Assembly (NCBI GenBank): GCA_041389525.1
Contig: JAWKRR010000048.1
Coordinates: forward strand, 1 to 59,994
Direction: 5' to 3'
DNA length: 59,994 nt
Source: JACKFB01 sp041389525
GTDB lineage: Bacteria; Myxococcota_A; UBA9042; PHBI01; JACKFB01
Positions 18,771 to 27,140 of the stretch are shown one piece after another. The notes under the pieces are model-generated. The model did not search any database, had not been told where the DNA came from, and was given only the letters and a program-made list of their open reading frames with translations. Position numbers and translations under genes: made by a program. Within the stretch, counting starts at the first letter, position 1; each line of letters begins with the position of its first letter.

Positions 18771-19382
18771 GTGAAGCATCTCCACCGCGACGATCTCTTC
18801 GGCTGGTCGGTCTTCGACCCGGCGCGCAACGTGGACTTCCACGGCACCTGCCTCGTGCGCGAGGGCGGCTGCGTGCTCATCGACCCGCTGCCGCTGTCGC
18901 CGCACGACCTCGAGCACGTCAAATCCCTCGGCGGCGTCTCGCAGATCGCGGTCACGAACTCCGACCACACGCGCGCCGCCGCCGAGCTCGCCGCGATCTT
19001 CGACGCCCCCATCGCCGGCCCCAGCGCCGAGTCCGAGGGCTTCCCCATCGAGATCGCGCGCTGGCTGAGCGAAGGCGACGAGCTGGTCCCGGGCCTCGTC
19101 ACCCTCGAGATGCACGGCTCGAAGACCCCGGGCGAGCTGGCTTTCCTGCTCGAGGGCAGCACGCTCATCACCGGCGACCTCATCCGCGGCCAGCGCGGCG
19201 GCCGCCTGAACCTCCTGCCCGACGCCAAGCTCACCGACCGCCCGGCCGTCTACGGCTCGGTTCGGCGCCTCCTCACCTTCGAGCACCTTGAAGCCGTCAT
19301 CGTCGGCGACGGCTGGCCCGTCTTTCGCGGCGGCCGCGCGGCCATCGCCGAGATCATCGTCTCACTCACTCGCCAAACCTAG
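18771..19382 (+). CDS. Metallo-beta-lactamase-like protein with reduced metal motif
   Basis: The 203-residue product starts at a GTG 4 bp after the lipoprotein stop. The fold pattern is that of a small MBL hydrolase: GTCLVREGGCVLIDPLPLS, a TNSDHTRAAAEL segment where the HxHxDH motif would be, LEMHGSKTPGELAFLLEGSTLITGDLI, and a terminal VIVGDGWPVFRGG. The usual HxHxDH is reduced to SDHTR and the later metal His/Asp are partly retained (GD), so it may be catalytically altered. Substrate unknown. Confidence 0.65.
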   Translation: MKHLHRDDLFGWSVFDPARNVDFHGTCLVREGGCVLIDPLPLSPHDLEHVKSLGGVSQIAVTNSDHTRAAAELAAIFDAPIAGPSAESEGFPIEIARWLSEGDELVPGLVTLEMHGSKTPGELAFLLEGSTLITGDLIRGQRGGRLNLLPDAKLTDRPAVYGSVRRLLTFEHLEAVIVGDGWPVFRGGRAAIAEIIVSLTRQT

Positions 19383-19413
19383 CCCCAAAAACCGGTACCC
19401 GAGGCTCACCATC

Positions 19414-20058
19414 ATGGCCATCCCCGTCCTGGAAGCCGTCCGCTCCGCCCGCGACCACGTGCTCAGCCACCCCGACTCCCTCGTCAAGCTCGCGATGTAC
19501 GGCCTGCGCCGCCAGGTCGCCATCCCGCTGGACGCCGTCCGCTGGGCGCTGGAGCAGATCCCCCAGGGCAAGAACGCCCCTGAGTCGGTCACCCTGCGCG
19601 CGGTCCCGCCGGGCCTGCGCTTCGACGCCACGGTGTCCTTCATGGGCAACCGGCTCGAGACCTCGGCCATCCTCGAGGTCGAGGGCGTCCGTCTCGGCGG
19701 CGACAGCCTGGGCCTGGTCCTGCGCGTGCGGAACCTCTCGGCCAAGGCGCTGACCCCCAACACGCCCATCGCCCAGGTGCTGGCGTCGGGTGCGCTGGAC
19801 CTGACCAAGCCCGCGAACATGCTGAACTTTATCGGCAAGCGCCCGCCGATCATCGTCGAGGCCAAGGGCGATCGCTTCGAGCTGGACCTGCTGCAGGTGC
19901 CGAAGCTCCGCGACAACCGCGCGCTGCGGAAGCTGCTCGCGACGGCCGCGCCTGTGCTTGGCGTGACCGAGGTCCGCACCGAGGGCGACTGGCTGCTGCT
20001 GGGTTGGAAGCCGATCTTGACCGGCATCGGCGAGGCCCTGGCCGCCGTCCGCGGATGA
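19414..20058 (+). CDS. Conserved hypothetical protein
   Basis: The ATG at 19414 gives 214 residues; the frame is open further upstream within the preceding gene but that part is out-of-frame noise. There is no signal peptide and no membrane helix. The middle is beta-rich (SVTLRAVPPGLRFDATVSFMGN and later LVLRVRNLSAKAL), and the C-terminus has two motifs, NMLNFIGKRPPIIVEAKGD and WLLLGWKPILTGIG. I do not recognise the family. It lies between the MBL-like gene and the AmpG-like transporter, 41 bp before the latter. Confidence 0.6.
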   Translation: MAIPVLEAVRSARDHVLSHPDSLVKLAMYGLRRQVAIPLDAVRWALEQIPQGKNAPESVTLRAVPPGLRFDATVSFMGNRLETSAILEVEGVRLGGDSLGLVLRVRNLSAKALTPNTPIAQVLASGALDLTKPANMLNFIGKRPPIIVEAKGDRFELDLLQVPKLRDNRALRKLLATAAPVLGVTEVRTEGDWLLLGWKPILTGIGEALAAVRG

Positions 20059-20098
20059 CCACGCGGGCGCCGGACCTCCGGCGCCCTCTGCCTCGCCC

Positions 20099-21406
20099 GT
20101 GAGCACCGCGACCGCAGGCCGGCGACCGACCGACCAGTGGGCGATGCCCGCGCGCCTCGCCATGCTGGGCGCCCTGTACTTCGTGCAGGGCCTCCCCTTC
20201 GGCTTTCAGGCCAAGGCCCTGCCGCTGCTCCTGCGCGAGTCGGGCACCACGCTCACCGCCATTGGCTGGGCGGGCGCCCTCGCCGCGCCCTGGGCGCTGA
20301 AGGCCCTGTGGGCGCCGCTGGTGGACCGCTTCGGCTCGCCCCGAATCGGCCGACGACGCAGCTGGATCCTGCCGGTTCAGGCCCTGCTGGTCGTCGCCAT
20401 GGGCCTCGCCGCGGCGCTGGTCGACCAGGGCCCACTCGGCGCGCTGCTCGCCCTCATCTTCGCCATGAACCTGCTCAGCGCGACCCAGGACATCGCCGTC
20501 GACGGCCTCGCGGTGGACCTGCTCAAGCCGCACGAGTTGGGCCCAGGCAACGCCTCGCAGATCGTCGGCTTCAAGCTGGGCATGGAGGTCAGCGGCGGCC
20601 TCCTGGTCTGGGCCAGCGACCGCATCGGCTGGAGCGGGCTCTTCATCGCCTGCGCGGCGCTCACAGCCGCGGTCTGGCTCGCCGTCCTCCTGCTGCTGCG
20701 CGAGTCGCCGCCGGCCTCCACCGAGACCGCCCCCCCTCGAAACGCCAGGGATTTCCTCACTGAACTGCGGCGCGCCCTGACCCTGCCCGGCACCGCCTGG
20801 CTGCTCGCCGTGGTCGCCACCTACAAGATCGGCGAGTCCCTGGTCGACGCCATGTTCAAGCCGTTTCTGCTCGACGCCGGCATGAGCCGCGGCGAGATCG
20901 GCCTCAGCATCGGCACCGTCGCCGGCCTCTTCTCCATCGCGGGCTCGCTGCTCGGCGCCGTCTCGGCCCGCCGCCTGGGCCTGACGCGCTCTCTCCTCCT
21001 CATCGGCGCCCTGCGCGTCGTCCCCCTCGCCGGGATCTGGGCCCTGGCAGCCCTAAGCGGCGCGCCGGCCACGGCCCCCGACCCCACCTGGGTCCTGGTC
21101 GTCGCCTCCGCCGAGCACCTCGCAGGCGGCGCCCTCACCACCGTGATGTTCGCCCTGATGATGAGCCGCGTGGACCGCCGCATCGCCGCCACCCACTTCA
21201 CCCTGCTGGCCTCGGTCGAGGTGATCGGCAAGTCCCCCGGTAGCTGGCTCTCCGGCGCGATGGCCGACGCCGTGGGCTACCCGCCGGTCTTCGCCCTGGG
21301 CGCCGCGCTCTCCCTGGCCTGGCTGGCGCTGATGGCCTTCGCCCGCGGCCCGCTCAGCGCGCCCGCGACGCTAGCGGATGTTCCGAAGGGTCTGAATCAG
21401 CCCTGA
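20099..21406 (+). CDS. MFS transporter, AmpG-like
   Basis: The 435-residue product starts at a GTG. It has about 12 hydrophobic segments. The N-terminal LYFVQGLPFGFQAKALPLLLRESG and WALKALWAPLVDRFG segments and the NLLSATQDIAVDGLAVDLL motif are typical of the AmpG/acetyl-CoA transporter branch of the major facilitator superfamily. AmpG imports anhydromuropeptides for cell-wall recycling, but related proteins carry other substrates, so the substrate is inferred. The 3' end overlaps the convergent regulator gene by 36 bp. Confidence 0.85.
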   Translation: MSTATAGRRPTDQWAMPARLAMLGALYFVQGLPFGFQAKALPLLLRESGTTLTAIGWAGALAAPWALKALWAPLVDRFGSPRIGRRRSWILPVQALLVVAMGLAAALVDQGPLGALLALIFAMNLLSATQDIAVDGLAVDLLKPHELGPGNASQIVGFKLGMEVSGGLLVWASDRIGWSGLFIACAALTAAVWLAVLLLLRESPPASTETAPPRNARDFLTELRRALTLPGTAWLLAVVATYKIGESLVDAMFKPFLLDAGMSRGEIGLSIGTVAGLFSIAGSLLGAVSARRLGLTRSLLLIGALRVVPLAGIWALAALSGAPATAPDPTWVLVVASAEHLAGGALTTVMFALMMSRVDRRIAATHFTLLASVEVIGKSPGSWLSGAMADAVGYPPVFALGAALSLAWLALMAFARGPLSAPATLADVPKGLNQP

Positions 21407-21943
21407 CGCGCGGGTCAGCCAGCCGCCCAACGCGTCGATGGTCTTCGGCACCCGCAACTTCACGAGGATGCGAAGAAAGGCCTGCGCGGTGTCCGTGAGG
21501 CCCAGCACCAGCTTCAGCCGGTCGATCTTCCACGGCACCGCCACGCCCTGGGCCGCCGTGACCTCGGCCTCTTCGATGGCCGACTCCAGCGCCACCCGCG
21601 CCTGCTCGATCATCATCCACTCGCGCGTCCGCAGCACGTCGGCGATGACCGGCCACACGTCCAGCACCGCCTCGTAGGGCGCGTGGTGGTGCGGCCCCAC
21701 CCTGCGCACCAGACCGAAATCCAGCAGCTCGGCGACCGACGCGCTCACCAGCGCCCGCGACACGCCAAGGAGCTTCGCGATGTCGGCCTGCGACAGCGGC
21801 TCGCCACGCAGCGCCAGCACGGTCCAGACCCGCCCCAAGATCCCCTTGAAGCCCCACCAGGCGATGAACTCCCCGACGGTGTCGGCCACGTGCATCACCC
21901 GCTGGGTGAGCCGATCGTCAGGTGGGGGTGAAGTCTCGAGCAT
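21371..21943 (-). CDS. GbsR/MarR-type transcriptional regulator
   Basis: The ATG at 21943 gives 190 residues (another in-frame ATG at 21979 is possible). The N-terminal half holds a winged helix: GRVWTVLALRGEPLSQADIAKLLGVSRALVSASVAELLDFGLVRRVG. The tail is a long helical dimerisation region. The pattern is that of GbsR-family regulators. It is divergent from menF across a roughly 136-bp spacer that contains an 18-bp dyad at 22017-22034, so it is the natural candidate to control the men operon and itself. Ligand unknown. Confidence 0.85.
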   Translation of the reverse strand: MLETSPPPDDRLTQRVMHVADTVGEFIAWWGFKGILGRVWTVLALRGEPLSQADIAKLLGVSRALVSASVAELLDFGLVRRVGPHHHAPYEAVLDVWPVIADVLRTREWMMIEQARVALESAIEEAEVTAAQGVAVPWKIDRLKLVLGLTDTAQAFLRILVKLRVPKTIDALGGWLTRASGLIQTLRNIR

Positions 21944-22016
21944 GGGCGGATTGTGTACCTGAACCCTCTGCAATTCCAAGCGCGCCCCCGGCGTGGGGCG
22001 GGCCCAGTGACATTAT

Positions 22017-22034
22017 GTTCACGCTAGCTTGAAC
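22017..22034. promoter_or_regulatory. Near-perfect 18-bp dyad, candidate operator for the GbsR-type regulator
   Basis: The site reads GTTCACGCTAGCTTGAAC. Arms GTTCA/TGAAC and the central GCTAGC are self-complementary; only one symmetric base pair (C/T) breaks the palindrome, so 16 of 18 bases match. It lies 46 bp before the menF start, within the divergent regulator-menF spacer, where a winged-helix dimer would be expected to bind. Confidence 0.55.
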
Positions 22035-22079
22035 TTTCAATCTCCGCAGTGCTACCTAGTAGCCAAGCGGAGACTCTGA

Positions 22080-23549
22080 ATGACGGTCGCACCTTCTCCA
22101 GCCCTGTCTGAACACGCCGACGAGGCTGCCCTGGCCTCGCTCAGCGCGCAGATCGAGCAGGTGCGCCGGCCGGGTGCCGCCGTGCTGCTCAGCGTGCGCC
22201 ACCGCCTCAGCGCCGCCGAGCCCTGGGCGTGGCTTGATCCCGAGCGCACCGCCGACGAGACCTTCGTCGCGTGGCACGAGCCCGCGGCCGACCTGACCTT
22301 CGCGGCCCTGGGTACGGCGGCTTCCCACCTGCTCACCGGTCCAGCGCGCCTCGCCGACGCGGCCGCGTGGTGTTCACACGTCCGTGAACTTCACCACACC
22401 CTGGGCGACAAGGACGATTCGGCCGAATCGGCGCCCTTCATCCTCTCGAGCCTCGCCTTCCGCCACCGCGAGCCCGGCGCGCTGCCCGGCCCCTGGGCGG
22501 ACTTCGGCGACGGCCTGCTCTGGGTGCCCCGCCTCCTGATCTCCACCCAGGGCGGCCAGACCTGGGCGACCTTGCACGAGCCCATCGCCGCCGCCGAGTC
22601 CACCCGCGACGCCGCCGCCCGTGTCCTGTCTCGCCAAGCGGCCCTCGCGCGTCGCCCGAACCCCGCGCCCGCCAGCGCCCTCCTCGGGCTCGGCGAGCCC
22701 ACCGCGGCGGAGCGCGGCGACTGGGAAGCCCGCGCCAGCCGCGCCATCGCCGCCCTCGAGCGCAACGACACGCTGTCCAAGATCGTCCTGGCGCGCGCGT
22801 CGGAACAGCGCGCCCCCGCCGGCCACGTCTTCGACGCCCTCGCCACCGCCCGCGCCTTGCGAGCCCGCCACAGCGGCTGCACGGTCTTCGCCATCGGCCG
22901 CCCCGGCGGCGCCACCTTCGTCGGCGCCACGCCCGAGCTCCTGGTCCACGTCGCCGCCGAAGACGCCACCACCGCCGCCCTGGCCGGCACCGCCCCACGC
23001 GGCGCCTCACCCGACAGCGACGCCCGCCTCGCCTCCGCCCTCAGCGCCGGCAAAAAGGACCTCCGCGAGCACGAGCTGGTCGTGTCCGCCATCGTCGACG
23101 CCCTCGCCCAGCACGCCCGCGACCACGCCGCGGGCGTCGTCGCCGCAGGGCCCCACCTGCGCTCCCTGGCCGACGTCCACCACCTCGAGACCTCCATCAC
23201 CGCCTCGCTGAAATCCCCCGGCCGTCTCTGGGACCTCGTCACCGCCCTGCACCCCACCCCCGCGGTCGGCGGCGTCCCCCGCGACGAGGCCCTGGCCTGG
23301 CTCGCCGCACACGAAGGCCTCGACCGCGGCGCCTACGCCGGCCCGGTCGGCTGGGTCGACTCCGCCGGCGACGGCGTCTTCCACGTGGCCCTGCGCTCGG
23401 CCTTGCTCTTCGGCGACCGCGCCCTGGCCTACGCCGGCGCCGGCCTCGTCAGCGGCTCCTCCCCCGCCGACGAGTGGGCCGAGACCGAGCACAAGCTGCG
23501 CGCCATCCGCTCGGCCCTCTGCGTCCGCCGCGCGACGGCCCCACGGTGA
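22080..23549 (+). CDS. menF: Isochorismate synthase
   Basis: The protein has 489 residues, near the family norm. The chorismate-binding fold is in the C-terminal half: LSKIVLAR with Lys234, VFAIGRPGGATFVGATPELL, the LAGTAPRG loop, and the late HPTPAVGGVPRDEALAWL and GPVGWVDSAGDGVFHVALRSAL motifs. It converts chorismate to isochorismate, the first step of menaquinone synthesis. Position at the head of a men operon and overlap with menD support MenF rather than a siderophore enzyme. The ATG at 22080 follows the regulator spacer. Confidence 0.95.
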   Translation: MTVAPSPALSEHADEAALASLSAQIEQVRRPGAAVLLSVRHRLSAAEPWAWLDPERTADETFVAWHEPAADLTFAALGTAASHLLTGPARLADAAAWCSHVRELHHTLGDKDDSAESAPFILSSLAFRHREPGALPGPWADFGDGLLWVPRLLISTQGGQTWATLHEPIAAAESTRDAAARVLSRQAALARRPNPAPASALLGLGEPTAAERGDWEARASRAIAALERNDTLSKIVLARASEQRAPAGHVFDALATARALRARHSGCTVFAIGRPGGATFVGATPELLVHVAAEDATTAALAGTAPRGASPDSDARLASALSAGKKDLREHELVVSAIVDALAQHARDHAAGVVAAGPHLRSLADVHHLETSITASLKSPGRLWDLVTALHPTPAVGGVPRDEALAWLAAHEGLDRGAYAGPVGWVDSAGDGVFHVALRSALLFGDRALAYAGAGLVSGSSPADEWAETEHKLRAIRSALCVRRATAPR

Positions 23550-25377
23550 GCGGCCCGACCACCAGCGCGCCCACGATGAGCGCCGGGACCGCCGCCCGCC
23601 TCGCCGCCGAGGCCCTGCTGCGCGCCCTGGTCGGCGCTGGCGTCCGCGACGCCGTCATCTCGCCCGGCTCGCGCAACGCCCCGCTCGTCTTGGCGCTGGA
23701 CCGCCTCCACCGCGAGGGCGAACCGATTCGCCTGCACACCATCCTCGACGAGCGCGCCGCGGCCTTCTTCGCCCTGGGCCTCGCCCGCGTCAGCGGCCAG
23801 CCGACGCTCTTCTGCTGCACCTCGGGCAGCGCCGGCGCCCACGCCCTGCCCGCCGTCATCGAGGCCGACCGCGCCGGCCTGCCGCTGCTCGCGCTCACCG
23901 CCGACCGCCCGCCCGAGCTCCACGGCGTCGGCGCGCCCCAGACCATCGCCCAGGTCGGGATGCTGGCGCCCTACGTCCGGCTGACCGTGGACCCTGGCGC
24001 CCCCGACCCCGCCGTTTCCCTCGACTACATCTCGACCATCGCCGCCCGCGCCGTCTTCGCCGCCCTCGGCCCCGACCCCGGCCCGGTGCACCTGAACCTG
24101 CCCTACCGCGAGCCGCTCGAGCTCGCCGATCCGCCAGCCCCCACCGGTGGTTTTCGCCCCGCCCCCCGCGTGGTGCGCGGCCCGACCCGCCTCCCACAGC
24201 CCGAGATCCACGCCCTCGCCGAGCGCCTCATCGCCCGCCCCCGCGGCGTGCTGGTCAGCGGCCCCGGCGACTCCGGGGTGGCCGGCCCAGGCCTCTCCCA
24301 GGCAGCAGCCGATCTCGGGCGGGCGCTCTCCTCACTGGCCCAGACCCTGAGCTGGCCGATCCTCGCCGACGGCGCCTCGCCGCTGCGCGGTCACCGCTCG
24401 GCGGACGCCGGCGTGGTGGTCAGCGGCGACGCCCTGGCCCGCACGCGCTCGGGCGCCGCGGTCACCCCCGACATCGTCGTGCGCTTCGGCCAGGTCCCGA
24501 CCTCGCGCGCGCTGACCGAGTGGCTGGCCAGCCCGCACCTGGCGGAGACGTGGCTGGTCGACCCCCACGGCCGCTTCTCCGACCCCGACCACGCCGCGAC
24601 CATGCTGCTGGTGGCCGACCCGGTGCAGCTAGCCTCCGATTTAGCTGACGCCATCAGGGGAATCGGGCCGCGGCCGGAGCCCCGCTGGCTGGCCCGTTGG
24701 CAGCAGTCCGACGCCAAGGCGCAGCGCGCGCTGGCCGCGTGCATCGAGCCCTGCGTCGAGCCCTGGTCGGGCGCCATCGCCCGTACGGTGGCCCAGGCGC
24801 TGCCCGCGGGCGCGCTGCTGCACCTGGCGTCCAGCCTGCCGATTCGCGCCTACGACGCCTTCGCTCCCGCACCTCGCGCGGGGGTCACCGTCGCCGCAAA
24901 CCGTGGCGCCAACGGCATCGACGGGACCTTGGCGACGGCTCTCGGCGAGGCCCACCGGTGGGCGTCCGGCCCCGTCGCGGCGGTGGTCGGGGACCTCGCC
25001 TTCCTGCACGACGTCGGCGCGCTGCTTAGCTGCCCGCCGCCCGAGATCCCGCTGGTCATCGTGGTGGTCGACAACGCTGGGGGCGGCATCTTCGACCACC
25101 TGCCCATCGCCCGGCACCCGACCGCCTTTGAGCCCCACTTCATCACGCGGCCCCGCGTCGACGCCGAGTCGGTCGCCCGCGGGCTGCCAGTCGCCTTCGA
25201 GTCGGCCGCGACCATCGCGGCGCTTGCCGAGACCCTGGGGCGAGGCCTGCGCACGCCCGGCATCTCCATTGTCCACGTCCCTATTGACCGCGCCTTCGAC
25301 TTGGCCTGCCACAAGCAGGCGCGCGCCGCCGTCGAGAGCGCTCTGACCGACTCTCAACCCCATAAGGAGGTATCCCC

Positions 25378-25381
<4 letters not shown>
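23546..25381 (+). CDS. menD: SEPHCHC synthase (2-succinyl-5-enolpyruvyl-6-hydroxy-3-cyclohexene-1-carboxylate synthase)
   Basis: The GTG at 23546 overlaps the menF stop (GTGA) and gives 611 residues. It is a thiamine-diphosphate enzyme: the N-terminal domain has SPGSRNAPLVLAL and a conserved Glu in the DERAAAFFALGLAR helix, and the C-terminal domain has NRGANGIDGTLATALGEA, VVGDLAFLHD and VVDNAGGGIFDHLP for cofactor and metal binding. It condenses isochorismate with 2-oxoglutarate. The 3' end overlaps menB. Confidence 0.97.
25364..25371 (+). promoter_or_regulatory. Full-length Shine-Dalgarno before menB
   Basis: AAGGAGGT lies 6 nt before the GTG at 25378 and inside the end of menD. It is an essentially complete match to the anti-Shine-Dalgarno, unlike the coupled junctions elsewhere in the operon, and may raise MenB output relative to MenD. 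Confidence 0.75.
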
Positions 25382-26208
<827 letters not shown>

Positions 26209-26210
26209 CC

Positions 26211-27140
26211 GTGGCGTCCACCCCCGCGCATCAGGCCGTCGCGGCCTCGGAGGCCCTCGGGCGTCCGGGGCCCGTCGGCGTGTGGCTGCTGGCCATCCGG
26301 CCGCGCACCCTGAGCGCGGGGGCGGTGCCGGTGGCCGTGGGCAGCGCGGTGGCGGCGGCCGAGGGTGGCTTCTCCGCCGGGCCGGCGCTCGCCGCGCTGG
26401 TCGGCGCCCTGGCGCTGCAGGTGGGCTGTAATCTCGCCAATGACGTGTCGGACTTCCGAAAGGGCGCCGACACCGACCAGCGCCTCGGCCCAGCCCGCGC
26501 GACCCAGCGCGGCTGGCTGACCCAGGGGCAGGTCGTGCGCGGCGCGGCCGTCGCCTTCGGCCTCGCGACCCTGGCCGGCCTCTACCTGACCGCGGTCGCC
26601 GGGCTGGCCATCGTGCTGATCGGCCTCGCCTCCATCGCCGCCGCCATCCTCTACACCGGCGGTCCCAAACCCCTGGGCTACATGGGTCTGGGCGATCTCC
26701 TCGTCTTCATCTTCTTCGGCCCGGTCGCGGTGGTCGGGACTGTGTTTGTGCAGTGCGGCAACGTCACGCCGCTGTCATGGATCGCGTCACTACCCGTTGG
26801 CTTGATGGCTGTGGCTATTCTGGTCGTGAACAACCTTCGCGATCGCAAAACCGACGCCGTCGCCGGCAAGCGCACCCTCGCCGTCCGCTTCGGCGCCCGC
26901 TTCGCCCGCGCGGAGTACGCCGCCGTGGTCGCCCTCTCGTTCGCGGTCGTGGCCTTGGCCGTCCCGCTGCTTCCGGCCCCGACGGGGATGCTCTTGCCCC
27001 TGGTCGCCCTACCCGAGGCCGTCCGCCGCGTCCGCTCGGTCTCGCGCACCGACGGCGCCGCGCTGAACCCCGAGCTTGGCCTCACCGCCCGCCTGGGTGT
27101 CGCCTTCGGGGCCTTGCTGAGCGTGGGGTTGCTGCTGTGA
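26211..27140 (+). CDS. menA: 1,4-dihydroxy-2-naphthoate polyprenyltransferase
   Basis: The GTG at 26211, 2 bp after the menB stop, gives 309 residues. The product is an integral membrane UbiA-type prenyltransferase with many hydrophobic helices. The first Asp-rich motif is around Asn77-Asp78 (NLANDVSDFRKGADTDQR) and the second is NNLRDRKTDAVAGKRTLAV in the later half. It attaches the isoprenoid side chain, with CO2 loss, at the membrane; the polyprenyl synthase encoded downstream would supply the donor. The stop overlaps the next GTG. Confidence 0.95.
   Translation: MASTPAHQAVAASEALGRPGPVGVWLLAIRPRTLSAGAVPVAVGSAVAAAEGGFSAGPALAALVGALALQVGCNLANDVSDFRKGADTDQRLGPARATQRGWLTQGQVVRGAAVAFGLATLAGLYLTAVAGLAIVLIGLASIAAAILYTGGPKPLGYMGLGDLLVFIFFGPVAVVGTVFVQCGNVTPLSWIASLPVGLMAVAILVVNNLRDRKTDAVAGKRTLAVRFGARFARAEYAAVVALSFAVVALAVPLLPAPTGMLLPLVALPEAVRRVRSVSRTDGAALNPELGLTARLGVAFGALLSVGLLL

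Noticed and set aside
22029..22058. TTGAAC ... TACCTA as the menF promoter
   Set aside because: The -10 box matches the consensus at only two of six positions; the dyad at 22017-22034 is the firmer feature.
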